Source: Antedon mediterranea
Lineage: Eukaryota; Echinodermata; Crinoidea; Comatulida; Antedonidae
Assembly: GCF_964355755.1 (NCBI RefSeq)
Contig: NC_092680.1
Span: 17,213,001-17,277,000, forward strand
Length of the DNA: 64,000 nt
Reading direction: 5' to 3'
In this document: piece after piece, positions 1-11,797 of the stretch
Numbering within the stretch: the stretch's first letter is position 1
Layout of the letters: the number at the start of each line of letters is the position of its first letter
Translations under genes and position numbers: made by a program
Notes under the pieces: model-generated
Databases searched by the model: none
What the model was told of the DNA's origin: nothing
What the model saw: only the letters and a program-made list of their open reading frames with translations

Positions 1-163
1 ATTTCCAAGATACAGTTGCAAAAACGTTATATTCAACTTTTTCTAGTCATACTAGATGTTAGGTTTGGAGGCTTTTAGTAGACTTATAAACTGCACCCAT
101 TTGGGATAGCATTCTGTTTTTAATCGATGTTTTTATCAGTCACTTTATTGTTTGGTAAATTAC

Positions 164-3100
164 CTGAATACAAGGCACAAGACAATTACTGAAGTCAAAA
201 GTTGCTATGATATCCTCACCAAGTTTGTAGGCAGATTTGAAGATACAAAAACGAGCAACTGTACCACATGAATTTGTTATATTGTAAGTATCTATAAAAA
301 AGATCACAATCGGTATAATAAACAATGCATTATTCCTAATTAAATAATAATTATACTATACATTTAATTAAATCTCGTTATTAAATCAATGTTGACTTTG
401 TCAAATGGATCTGCTTTTACCCAAGGACCAAAATATAATCATATACATAAAAATGAATAGCCTGTACACCTAGTAAAGTGTGCTGATTGTAGTTATTAAT
501 TTCTGTTTTGGATTGATGTACAAATATCTGCTAGAACATTGAAAGAAGCTATTGTTGCTAATTCAATTTGTGCTATTTTCTCATAAAACAGTGATAGTGA
601 TTAAACCACACAACAATATACAATATGTCAATTTTATTTGGATTCATTTTAAGTTAATAATATTATTAATTTGTGTATGCCTTTTATGTTGTGTATTTCA
701 CATATTTGTTTGGTTAAAGTGGTGCTTGTGTTTGAAGTGGTGCTCGTGGTCTAGGATTTCGCAGACACCGGCATCCCTCGTCGATCGCTAGAACACAAAT
801 CTTCCATGTTCGGGTTTGTTTGTTTAGTGGAATTAAATAGGTTTGCTGATTCAGAAAACTGAACTGGTACATGAACATTAAAATGCTTGTACTATTACAG
901 ACTTGGTATATATTTAGTAAGTACAGTACTGTAATACAGTAGTGCCCCCTACACACGTAATACACTTTAGAAGTCAGGCTGTTAACATAACCCCTAAATA
1001 ATCAACCTCACTCTTAATTATATTTGAACATAACCCTCTAAATACTCTTAATATTACACTGCATTAACAACCTAAAGATGTGTGTGGTATTAGTGTGTGT
1101 TGGTGTTCAATAGGACTGGATATAACAGCAAGTTCATATACACAATCTATTAAAATAAGCAGTAATTAACAATTCATTTCATAGAGCAATCATTAAAAGC
1201 TTACTTGCACTTTTTCTGGAAGTAATTGTGGTCAAAACCTGTACAGCTTGATCAAGAAGTGAATTTGGTTTACGTTCCCCCTCCAAGAACGGGTTATCAG
1301 TATCATAATCATCGTCAGGATCCATAAAGAAAGTATCTCCAAGACCTATCGTGTGAAAATAAAATTTGTGACACGGTTGATACATAGAGTACATTAAAGC
1401 TAAATTTATACTGGTGATGTCATGTGTTAAAGTGATGGCTGAAATTATACAGTAACAGGTGGTTGAAATTATACAGTAACAGGTGGCTGAAATTATACAG
1501 TAACAGGTGGATGAAAGGCCTCTTCTTTGTTTCCTGTAACAAAAGTTTAATCTTTAAAATAAAATTTAATGACAAAAAAGTTTTGGAACCATCATGGAAA
1601 CATTCTCAAGACCAAATTTAGATTTGCACTTTAAAATAATTGACTCGACAGTCAATTGTTTCAAAGTATTCTCTAAGTGCAAATCTAAATTTGATTGTTT
1701 AATTAATGAAATGTTATGGATAAAAGAGTTGAAACTGTCACTTAACAAACAAAATGACTCACAAAGTCAAATTATTTAACAATTAACAAGAGGAGGAGCT
1801 TATCTTTTTAGGCTTTTTTATAGTATTTCCTGTCACCCTTTGGTACTTTGTTAATTGTACTCATTTGTTCTTGAGAATGGTTCCATGATGATTCCGAAAC
1901 GTCGACCTTTTTTGTCACTAAATTTTATTTTAAAGTTGTATAGTAAACGTCCCTTAATTCGTAAAAGTTTAATCAGTACAAAAAATTAATTAATTGTTAA
2001 TTATATTATATAATTATTATGGTATAAAATCAAACAAAGAGAAGAGAGCTGTTTAAAAGAATTAGAGATGAGCTCAGGTGCTTAAAATGTACCATTGATC
2101 TTATCTTTGAAAAGAGAATTCACTCACCATATAATACAAGAACTCTGAACGGGACACGGAGAAGTCTTGTTGGAGAGCTAACACGTTGAGTTCCTATGGC
2201 AACCTTATAAGAATATTTGACTGACTGGCCTTTATATGAGGGAGGAGCATCTTGGGGAATTGTTTCATAATATTTATCTGAAAACAAAGACAAGAATTAG
2301 AGAACAATGTTTGGTAGTTCTTATTACAATATACTGAACTTGTGTGACGTCTTCTCACAATGATACTTTGGTCAGCCCCTGGACACTCAAACTAACCACC
2401 AGTACAATAACCACATCTTGACTAGTCTTGGTTCAAATTAAAATGGCATATTCAACAACAAAAAACAAACCAATATTTTCAGGGAGATAATCTTTACATA
2501 AGGAGGACTAATGAATTATAAATGACATTATTGATTGAAACAGTTGTACTATTGTTTATACAGTGTTTGTTTACGTAAGCTCTTCAAAAACATGATACAT
2601 GTCTGGCGGATATCTTGACAGACCTTCTTGTATTTAAATTATGATTAATGTCAAATTATATTGGGTATTTTAGTGCGTTTGTGTTTTTAATTTTTAGGTT
2701 AAGTTGCTCTTCTGTTAAGGATGCTATGCAGTTTAGTATTCATCTCATTGCTACAGGGTTGGGTAGGTTTGGCCAGTATGCGTACCTTTTTATGGCCAGC
2801 GGGCGTCCCGGATATTGCGCAATATGGCCAGCGGGCGTCCAATTATTGCGCAATATTTTTTCAATGACAGCGTCCGCGCGCTCCATGCGTGTGAAAGATA
2901 CGTACAATGCGACAGAGAGGGCGTTATATTTACATTTTCCGCGCGAGATGCCGGCCGGCCACGTACTATTATTATTTATCAGAACAAAAATATTAAATAA
3001 TGTGAACTTTCATGTTTTTTGATTGACATTATAATAGTTAAAACTATTAATAATTATTGTTATTAATTAGGCCCTAAAATACATTAATATAATTTACTAA

Positions 3101-5095
3101 ATCAGTTTAACTTAGGCTAGCCTGCTCTGAACAGATAGATTGGATTTTAGAGGCCTCGGTTCAGGCTTGCCCTACTTGCAAATTCTGTATATATAAAATT
3201 AATTATGTATATAGCGCCATCTGTCGCATTGTACGTATTTCACATGCACGGAGCGGACGCTGCCATTGAACAAATATTGCGCAATAATTGGACGCCCACT
3301 GGCCATATTGCGCAATTTCCGGGACGCCCGCTGGCCATAAAAAGGTACGCATACTGGCCAAACCTACCCAACCCGTATCTCTCATTGGGAGTGAACGAGT
3401 CGTTAGCCCGATAAAGCGATTAACAACAGAGGCTTAAATGAGACCCTTACTACTTCCTAAAGATGCACCGGGTTATTTTAAGTGCACACAAGCCAGATGC
3501 AAAGCCAAGAAGACGTATTCTACCATCAGAATTATGGCCGAGGAGCACCCAGAACCTGTGTTGGATATTCTTATGGCTGTTTGCTTGGCTACCCGACTGT
3601 AAGTGTACGAATTAGTAATATAGTACTGTATTATGTAGAGATTATACTTACATGTTTTACTTTCCCCTGGGGCCAGCATCAGGTCACAAACCAAGATCTT
3701 TGGTGTAGTGGACACAACACAGATACCCTTTTCTCCTTGAAAACAAATGCAATATTCTTTTCTTATTTACATATAATTAATGTCAAATAAGGATTGCAAT
3801 ATTTTTTCTAGTATTATTTACAGGTATTTTGAATATTGAAGAACAATTTTAGGTTTTTTCAAACATTTTTTTTTTAATAGGCCATTTTATAAATGTCACA
3901 TAATAGTTATTCACTTTTACCAAAAACTGGTTAAAACAAATAATGTCATTTAAACCAAAAACAAGATTTTTTGTTTTGATTTTCTTGATTAAAACTGAAA
4001 AAAATGGCCTATTTAAAATCTGATTTTATTAAGCCTCATAACTCAATATAAATATTTTATTTCAACTAAATTTGATTTTACAATTTTAAAACAACCTCAT
4101 TTCCATCAGAGAGTGTGAGAATTTAAGGCAAATAATATGAACAAAAATATAGTGAGAAAGAAGATACATGAAAAAAAAACAGAAAAAAAAACAAAAAAGT
4201 GTCTCTCTATAATTTTTTTCTGGGGATTCAGATACAGTATTTAATTAACTGTAACTGTATATTAATCTACTTAAACTTCTGATAACAATTCGTCCCAGTC
4301 TAGGGGAAAGCATGCTTGGTGGAAGATAAAGGAAAGCATGCAGTAATAAACAGAAAACAGAATACCATGGTGCAAACATAGATCCATCTCACCCCTGTTT
4401 GGTGTGAAGCTGGTAACACTGTCTATAGGGAAACCAGTGGCATCTTGTTGAATGCTTTTGGGTGTGGGAAGCTTCACCTTTGAGTCACTTACACTACACT
4501 GGCAGTGGACCTGGGCACTTGCCCAGGCAAGTGTCTCATTCCTGTAAAAAAATATTAATCCGATTAAAATTGAATATTTAGAATCCTGGGTCTAGTCTAT
4601 AATTATAAATCTATTATCCAATATATTTTAATGGAAATTAGAATGCTATCTCTTGACTTGCCTTTTTAAATAATTAATACATCTTTTGAACAGTTATGTT
4701 TTATTTTTATTTATTTACTACTACAATCAAGTTCCTATTAAGGGGACACCTTGTTGGGTACCAAAGGCATCGGTTTTAAAAGGAGTTTCTACTGTATTAA
4801 TCACTTAGAATTTGAGGGGAACTAAAATAATTTTAGCACAGTTAGGGGGGGGGGGGAGGGAGGGGTGGATTTCTTAATTTAGACAAGTTTAAAATCATGT
4901 GATGATGATGGGCTTCTTTTTGATTAAGTGTACTAATTTATATTAGTGCTTCATGCATGTAAAAGACCCAAATAATCTATGATTTTTTAAAGGTTACCTC
5001 GACTGTCCTTTGTTTGAGAATGTTATTATACATTCTATAGTCTCTCCTGCTAAGAATACGGAACCACGAACCAGGCAAGCATGTACATCAATCAT
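164..5095 (-). CDS. RGP1: RGP1: RAB6A-GEF complex partner 2, 5' portion (C-terminus beyond left edge)
   Basis: Rgp1-family subunit that with RIC1 forms the Golgi guanine-nucleotide exchange factor for RAB6A (known role). Six exons on the minus strand: 4998-5095, 4393-4541, 3652-3735, 2128-2277, 1205-1345, 164-291. All junctions are GT-AG and keep one frame for 750 nt (250 codons; the human protein is about 391). The start [18 protein letters not shown] matches the family start. Other recognisable stretches are [12 protein letters not shown] (exon 2), [15 protein letters not shown] (exon 3), [19 protein letters not shown] and [11 protein letters not shown] (exon 4), and [14 protein letters not shown] (exon 6), all as in vertebrate RGP1. 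Exon 5 is the divergent acidic segment ([16 protein letters not shown]). Bases 1-163 are intron, so the last third is outside the window. Divergent from the lectin-like gene and from GBA2. Start and exon model are well supported. Confidence 0.93.
1438..1512 (+). repeat. 24-bp tandem repeat, three copies
   Basis: Unit GCTGAAATTATACAGTAAC plus AGGTG, repeated with period 24 at 1441, 1465 and 1489. Within an RGP1 intron. Confidence 0.9.
1553..1938. mobile_element. small foldback element, possibly Penelope-terminal derived
   Basis: Outer inverted arms: 1553-1610 and 1868-1938 (TTTAAAATAAAATTTAATGA at the left end with its complement at the right). Nested inside is a 19-bp perfect inverted pair (1613-1631, 1675-1693; CAAATTTAGATTTGCACTT). 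The right arm has TTGAGAATGG...CCGAAACGTCG, the same TTGAGAA-hairpin-GAAACG layout as the Penelope arms at 15312/16236. Lies in an RGP1 intron. Confidence 0.55.
2756..3374. mobile_element. 619-bp foldback (long-TIR) element
   Basis: Left arm (about 2756-2935) and right arm (about 3200-3374) are inverted copies of roughly 175 bp. They share GGGTTGGGTAGGTTTGGCC, GGCCAGCGGGCGTCC and ATTGCGCAATA. The centre is AT-rich without coding capacity. In an RGP1 intron. GC content of the arms is far above the surroundings. Confidence 0.8.
3840..4050. repeat. core-like relative of the TTAA MITE family
   Basis: TAGGCCATTTTATAAATGTC, CATAATAGTTATTCACTTTT and CTGATTTTATTAAGCCTCAT follow the order of the core at 53323-53634, but terminal repeats are missing. 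In an RGP1 intron. Confidence 0.45.
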
Positions 5096-5181
5096 ATCTG
5101 CTGTTGTTACTTCAATTTAAAGCGTTAAGATCTGAAGAGAAAATAGGCACAGAACACATATAATAATAATGTACTGTAGTA

Positions 5182-5368
5182 TTGCAATTTGTATGACCCA
5201 CTATACGACCCCCGGGAGAGGTAGTGCGGCATGAATGCATCATTTATAAATAATTATTGACAACATGGTCACAATGCTTCACCGAAAGGTTAGTCACTTT
5301 TTGCGTCATTGCTTCATTAGGTATGTCCCACAAATGATGCACCACTCCAGGGAGTCATATAATGCATA
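5182..5368. mobile_element. short hairpin MITE, copy 1 (CCCCCGGGAG family)
   Basis: Left end TTGTATGACCCACTATACGA then CCCCCGGGAGAGGT. Right end CCACTCCAGGGAGTCATATA. Same family as 34041-34378 but with degraded right end. Sits just upstream of the RGP1 start. Confidence 0.6.
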
Positions 5369-5399
5369 AGCAAATAAATAAAAAAAATAAATTCTTGAA

Positions 5400-5850
5400 A
5401 ATCGTTCAAATTGTGCATAGGCTAGGCCTAGGCTATAGCCGGCCTAGGCCTATACTAACTAGGCAACCCAGCCTGCCTAGTTTGTAGTCCAACCAATCTA
5501 CTACTATTTCTATTAATATTACTAGGCTAGGGAGGAGCCTAACTAATTTAAATAAATATATTACAACAAAACAAATAGGCCTAGGCTAGGCCTAGGCCTA
5601 GCTAGCTAGGTAGGGTAGGCTATTTGATATATTTTCATAATAAAATAATATTAATATTAATAACAATAATCACATCAATGGAAATAACAAGCATATAATA
5701 CCATTAAACAAATATATTTGTGAATTGCACACGAACTTTTTACACAGGCCGAAACGACCAAATAAAGTCATGACATTTATTGTTCCTCTGTCGGCCTGAG
5801 TAGCCTAACTAAAAGGCTAGGCCTAGGCCTAGGCCTAGTTAGGCCTAATC
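5400..5850. repeat. TAGGCCTA-rich palindromic tract
   Basis: Clusters of the self-complementary octamer TAGGCCTA and CTAGGCCTAG (5420-5480, 5575-5615, 5815-5850). The same octamer is scattered across the window and is a compositional habit of this genome. A smaller patch is at 20788-20880. Confidence 0.8.
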
Positions 5851-6057
5851 CTCCTGCCTGGCTGCGATAGCAAAGTTGCCTTTGATTTTGAGATTTAAAT
5901 TTAATCAATTTTGAATAATTTTAAGGGGCCAATACGAACCTACATTAGCTCCTTAATTTTGTGTAAACTTTGAATAAAAACCACTGACTCTGTCGTTCGC
6001 CATCTACCTAGGCCTACAACAGGGGGACAAATATACTACTGTATTATCTCCTCTATA

Positions 6058-7812
6058 GGGGACGATTCGGCCCACTTTTGGTGGGACGAATCGGACCACT
6101 ATTGGGCCGAAACGTCCAACTTTGTGGGTCGAAACGTCTCACTTTAGACCAAATTTATATACATTTTTGTGGTATTTAGCTAGCTATACATTTTTTTTAT
6201 CACGCTGCTGCTCTAGCCCGCTACGTCCCATTAGGACTACTCAATCAGAAGCTAAAGCAAGCAGCAGTTAGTTCTAAGGACGACAGTTTTGCGAAAATGG
6301 AGTCAGATATTCATTGAATTATTATCGAAACAGTCCATTCAAGTTTGTGTTTGTAATAGGATACTTCACACTTGAAATATCTTAGCAATAAAATTAACTA
6401 AAGTGACAGAAATTGAGTAGGTCTATTCACTTCTATAACAAAAAAAATAATATTTATTCACATATAAAAAGAAAAAATAAACCCAAAAACCATTGTCTGA
6501 CTGACAATTTAAGTATTTGTTGCTTTAAATTACATTTTTTTTCAGGTAAAATTTTATTTATTTATTTTATTTTATGTCTTTAGGCACTGTGGCCAAGGAT
6601 TACCAATAGTGAATTAATCACTGTCCTATCAGATAGGTGGTAATCCCCCTGATACAGAGGCTATTGTGTGAACCAGTTCACCGGGGTAACCCCCTACTCT
6701 TTTTCGAATAATGAACTGGGTTCTTTAAAGTACACACAGGTTATAACTGTGTACACTGGACCTACGGTTTATAGTCCTTATCCGAGAAGACTTGTTCCAC
6801 CACCAGAACTAGGAGCGAGTCGGCCTCGAACCCTTGCCGATGTTGTTGTTGGCTCTTTAGGTACGATAAACGGCGCCCCTGCCTTAACCGCTCGGCCATA
6901 TGACTCAACTATGTAAAAAACATTTGAAATAAAAAATATTTTTTCAATAAGCCAGCAGCGTTTTTTCTAAGAAATATTTCTTGTTGTATTTTTTTTATTG
7001 ATATTGGCAATGTTAAAATACGTAATTTTCAATTTAATTTATTACTTCGAAAACTTTGTTTATTTCGTGCATTCGCCAAGCAGCCAAACATGTTACATCA
7101 TTCGCGCACGTACGTGGCTAAAAATGATCATTTGCGACAAGGTTTTTTAATTCAGGTACAGGCATAAATTTTAAATATATGGTTAATTGTAATAAATCAA
7201 ATATTTGTAACAGAAATCAAGACGAAAAAACATGAATTTCCCTTAAATAGAAAATTTGGTAAAATTCTGCCATACAAACCCGGAAGACTTGTTTTCAGTA
7301 GTTAGGTAAGTTTAACCTATTATGTAAAAACATGTCTGGTGGATATATGGTGGATAATTTTTGCTATAGCATGAAAATAAAAATCTGAAGTTATATTACC
7401 TATATTTAGTCATCTGATAAAATTTTTTACCACACCGTTTATTTTTCATAGTTTTTTTAAATGCCTCTCTATTTACAAAATTTGTGTACAAAAGAATAGA
7501 GATTTTACTATGTAATTTGAACTATCCCTCCACTGATAAGAAAGTGCTTATTTTCAACAAGCTCGTGTAACACAAATAAAATCCAAAAAATTATAAAACA
7601 TAAGGGAAACTATAGATCGATAATTATTGGAATGTATGATCAATAGAATTTTTTTGCCCGCACCTGGCCTTTAACATGTTTTCTTTTTTGCATCTTTAGC
7701 CATAGTATTACTACCTCTAAATTTTGAGAAAAAAAGCTTATTTATGCTTATAAAATGCATATCAAAGCAGATAAATATAAGTGTGCCGAATCGTCCCGGG
7801 CCGAATCGTTCC
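6058..7812. repeat. region bounded by inverted GGGACGATTCGG-type ends
   Basis: Left end has GGGGACGATTCGGCCCAC plus two further degenerate copies (to 6140). Right end has GCCGAATCGTCCCGGGCCGA. A similar pairing flanks 33786-34491. The interior holds the tRNA(Leu/Ser)-like SINE and AT-rich DNA. A non-autonomous transposon is plausible but unproven. Confidence 0.4.
6585..6906 (-). mobile_element. tRNA(Leu/Ser)-like SINE
   Basis: On the minus strand the element opens with A-box TGGCCGAGCGGTTAAGGC (6881-6898) and B-box GGTTCGAGGCC (6822-6832). Their spacing fits a long-variable-arm tRNA (Leu or Ser type). A body without coding capacity follows. Part of the body recurs at 59083-59190. Not a functional tRNA: no acceptor stem closes. 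Confidence 0.7.
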
Positions 7813-9591
7813 ACAAAAGGGTAAACTAAATCTTACTTACTATCACTGTGCTTAAGTACTGCCAAAATTGGCATAGTTAGCGCACAGTGTTAAACTAAAT
7901 TCTATCTACTAGAGGGTCGCTCACTCCCCCTCTAGGAAGTGTAGACGATTGTTCTCGGAATGATAATGACTAGGGTAAAAAGGTTTTAGAAGGACGTTCT
8001 GGCGGTTAGGCCTACCATTATTAAAATGCTTGATATTCGTAAAACTAAACCTACTCTGTTTCACAGTGTCTTAAGATGATTAATAACATTTTAAAGTATA
8101 GTGTTTATTGTTTGGTAGGGCCCTTGTAGGGCGAAGGTGGGGAGGCGGAGGTCATTTGATTGAGGGAGTTGCTTATTCGAAAGATACGTTTAATTTGTTA
8201 GTTTTAATAATATATGGTAATACAGGTATTTATAATCAAATAAAATCCACTAACAGATATGAAAAGTGGTAAAAAAGAATAACAAATGCTTAGTAAATTG
8301 TAGATAACAGTGCGATGAATTCTAGGCCTACTATAAATAGTATAATTGTATAGTGTTATAAATAAATATAATACAAAATGCGATTATTATTCTAATTGAT
8401 ATTTTATTGGGAAGGTGTTCGGCGTTTATTCAAATAAATCATACCATCCTAATTGGTATTATTAATACATTATTTAGATTAAACATCTTTTGAAAATAAC
8501 TTCTGCGACAGAGTGGGCCCGTTTCGGCCTAAGAAGAAAGACGTTTTAGACGGCTTGCAACATAGGCAGAAGTATCTCAGGGTCCTAACGGGACTCATAA
8601 CAGATAGCCCACAGTATCAGCTTCTCAATAACTCGGCTATCGGGGTTCCACTCGATTTCAATCAAAAGGTCTTCTTATGATCAGTTCTTCCTATGTAATT
8701 TTATATACTAATTCCCCACAACATACTCGGATGCTTTTATGGAGTAAATTTAATTTGATCTTTATTAATTTTCAGTATAATTTTTATTTTGCAGTGCACC
8801 TTCACACGGGTGGTCCAAAAAATACAAAAAATGTAAAATGGCTATCGCCACCAACGGCCAACTTAGTTGAAACCAGGAAGTTGCAAGGTGAACACGTGGA
8901 CTCACAGTGAACCCGGAGATTACTTCTATCGCGCACAAGTTGAAAATCTACCGATGAAATCAGATATTTTGTTTCAAAACCCTTTATAATATCTTTCTAA
9001 GATAGAAACATGGAACAATATCGTAATAGTGGAAACTAAGGTTATCAAATCTACGTTTCACGGTACATCTGAGATAGATAAGGTAGGTATCCAAGACAGA
9101 GATTTGTCCCGAAGTTTTTCCATTGTTTTCGCCTATGTCAGAATTAACCATAATTTAGAATTTATATATATATTATCACTGAGGGCGTGTTATTTAATAC
9201 ATTTCGCCCATGAAGATAAATATAACTAAGAATAAGATTATAATAAGCTTTTATGACGTCACCGATATATCGATTTCCCTGAAAACCAATATGCATGTTC
9301 TTTTTTTGTATATACCTATCTGAAAAACACTTTCTGGACGCTGCAAACAAAATAACTTATACAAAATCAGGTTCCCAATACGACGCAACACAAAAGAAAT
9401 AAATAATTTGACCAACGACTACGCGTCGTGGATTTGAAATACCATCTCATGACCACTAATACGGAGAAAATGTTATTTCTCGAGTAAACAACTTGGAGGC
9501 GCATGATGGAGAAAGAAAGAAATCATGCTGGAGATCATTGAATAAAGCTAAAGCTAAAGTTAGAAAAATAACTGGTTGAAGAGAACGCAGA

Positions 9592-10415
9592 ATGCAAAAG
9601 GATTTGGATACCTTATCACACTGGGGAAAAAAATGGATGATGGAATTCCACCCCGAAAAATGCCAAATCATAACCATCACACGAAAGAAAAACATCATAA
9701 AGTATCCATACATCCTCCATGGTCACCAACTTGCACATGTAGACCACGCAAAGTATTTAGGAATAACAATTTTCAATGACCTCAGATGGAATAAACACTT
9801 GGAAAACGTCGCTGCTAAAGCAAATAACACACTGAATTTCCTCAAACGTAACATAAATATCAAAAACCCCAAAGTAAAAGAACAAACCTACAAATCACTT
9901 GTACGACCAATCCTGGAATATAGAAGTGTAGTCTGGGACTCCCACACAGATGTCCTAAAGAAAAAAGTAGAGAAAATTCAACGCCGTGCTGCAAGATTCA
10001 CTCTCAGTAGATATGAACGTACAGCCAGTGTCATTGCCATGCTCCACGAACTATCTTGGAAAACCCTGGCTGAAAGACGTCAACTCTCAAGACTATCAAT
10101 GTTCTACAAGATACACAACAACCTTGTTGCAATTGATATGGACAAATACTTATGCTCCAAAAACCTCACTGCCCCTTCTCGCACAGAAAACAGCCAAGCA
10201 TATAGTATTCCACGCTCAAGTCGGGACTATCATCGGATGTCCTTCTTTCCCAGAACGTCAAGAGATTGGAACATCCTAGCAGAATCAACTGTAAAGGCAC
10301 CAACTTTTAAATCATTTAAGGGGGTTCTTTACGAAAACTAACTCACTCGCTTCACATCCCACCAAAGTGCTATAGTCTTCAAGTCTGAAGTTTGCACTAA
10401 ATTGGAAGAAGAAGA
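9592..10415 (+). mobile_element. non-LTR retrotransposon 3' remnant (C-terminal part of reverse transcriptase)
   Basis: A 249-codon open frame (9592-10341) reads LSHWGKKWMMEFHPEKCQII, then VDHAKYLGITIFNDLRWNKH, SLVRPILEYRSVVWD and KKVEKIQRRAARFTL. This is the thumb and C-terminal region of LINE reverse transcriptases (CR1/Jockey-like order of motifs). An in-frame stop precedes it and the catalytic YADD part is absent, so it is 5' truncated. It ends in a short GAA repeat tail (about 10399-10415). The long intact frame suggests a fairly young copy. Confidence 0.85.
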
Positions 10416-10472
10416 AGAAGAACAACATCATTCTTGGAGCCTTATGGGACAATCGGTCCAAAAAGTATATTG

Positions 10473-10533
10473 TTAAAGATGTATTGTCCTCCAAAAACCT
10501 GAAAAATAAAAACTAATAAAATCATACTTTGAA
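10473..10533 (-). mobile_element. terminal fragment of a TTAA-flanked MITE (same family as 53323-53634)
   Basis: TTAAAGATGTATTGTCC and the following CCAAAAACCTGAAAAAT.. match the right-hand end (inverted) of the intact element at 53323-53634. Only about 60 bp remain, wedged between two non-LTR remnants. Confidence 0.6.
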
Positions 10534-11219
10534 GTGAGTGTACCAGTTCTCAGTTTTTTCCTCCTTGGTTTTTGACATTTTTCTCCCGCTGACTTCATTA
10601 GTTTCCATGTCATTTTATGTTGTTGGTTCAGGGTTGCATTTTCTCTGAGTTTCTTGTCATGTCAAGGTACTGAGTATTGGTTTCCTCGTAAGCTTTGTCA
10701 AGTTGCCTTTTGCTTTCCTCAAATTCAAGAGCTGATTCTTTGTTGTCTCTGAGGATGTGACTTTTATAAGCAGATTTTAGGTTTGTTTTAGGTCAATTTT
10801 ATCGCTGAAGGAAAGTGCCTTTTGTCTTTTCTTCTGTAATTTTGGGAGAAATTTTTCAGCCGTTGCTTTGTTAGCTGTTATTCCATATTTGGCAGTGGAG
10901 CTATTGTCCTCACACATATCATTGAGAATGGTGTATTTATTCTTTACCTCTATGGTGTACTTTTCCTGCATTTTGGGGTCTTGTTGTAGTATACTCCAAT
11001 CATACTTGCCTTTCTTTGGTGGGGTCTTACCACTGGCATGTAGGCTCAGTCTAACTCTGGTGTTCACAATCATGTGATCAGATCCAGTAGACACAAACGA
11101 ATTATAAGCTTGTGAGTTCATCACGCTATTCAGCCACTTTCTCCTGGTCAATATGTAGTCAAGTTGCACTCTGGACCCACTCGGCAGTATGCAGGTCCAG
11201 AGCTTAGACTCCTTCTGAA
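10534..11219 (-). mobile_element. RTE-type non-LTR retrotransposon remnant (endonuclease end and linker), frameshifted
   Basis: Minus-strand reading from 11219: LWTCILPSGSRVQLDYILTR, then an SDHMIV motif of the APE endonuclease and KYDWSIL. It continues in a second frame as ALEFEESKRQLDKAYEET and in a third as VSGRKMSKTKEEKTENWYTH, the RTE linker before the reverse transcriptase. Stops and frame changes mark it as dead. Truncated at both ends. Confidence 0.8.
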
Positions 11220-11674
11220 ATTGAATAATATAGCGTTATTATTAACAAATCGCGACAAGATAGCTGTTGTGGAATCGGTGAGAGTAAACATGATAAACAA
11301 GTTGTTGCAATATATTTGTCTTTATTTTGTAGTGTTAAAGTATTATTCAACAACTGTGTGTGTGTAGTAGAAAGAAGTAGACCACGTACGCCGACTCAAA
11401 TCAAACGGCATGATAACTAGCGATGCCGAGAGATATATGAAACTGCTTAAACAAACAATTATATAATTCAAAAGGTGCAACAACAAAAAGACTGCACACG
11501 CAGACACTCCCGGCACAACATATAATAATTATTGTTGACTCTAATTCAAACTTACCCTAAAGGGTTCCAAATAACAATATAATATAGATGATAAAAATTG
11601 CATAATATCTCACACGATACCAATTAAATATAGATCAGCCTGCCTATCGTCGTACGCGCAAAGTGAAAAACAAA

Positions 11675-11682
11675 TGACGTCA
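11675..11682. promoter_or_regulatory. consensus CRE palindrome upstream of the lectin-like gene
   Basis: A perfect TGACGTCA (CREB/ATF consensus) lies about 115 bp upstream of the predicted ATG at 11798. The distance suits a proximal promoter element. Function is inferred from the motif alone; one 8-bp match can arise by chance. Confidence 0.35.
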
Positions 11683-11797
11683 TGACAATAGCGTTAGTTT
11701 ATAATATCGCGACTGCGTGATATACAGCATATTCGTTGTTGACGACGTAGTTAAACATTGTTTATTAACAGACTGTAAAGTTAGATTGTTTCTAAAA

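Larger units (their letters stand above)
5096..11797. other. intergenic/promoter space between RGP1 (minus) and the lectin gene (plus)
   Basis: No exon of a host gene was recognised in these 6.7 kb. The stretch holds a small hairpin element (5182-5368), a TAGGCCTA-rich tract (about 5400-5850), a region bounded by GGGACGATTCGG-type ends (6058-7812) containing a tRNA-derived SINE, two non-LTR retrotransposon remnants (9592-10415 and 10534-11219) and a fragment of a TTAA element between them. Promoters of both flanking genes should lie near its two ends. Confidence 0.6.

Noticed and set aside
3205-3414. Small plus and minus frames in 2648-3414
   Set aside because: They arise from the GC-rich arms of a foldback element and are mirrored between the two arms.
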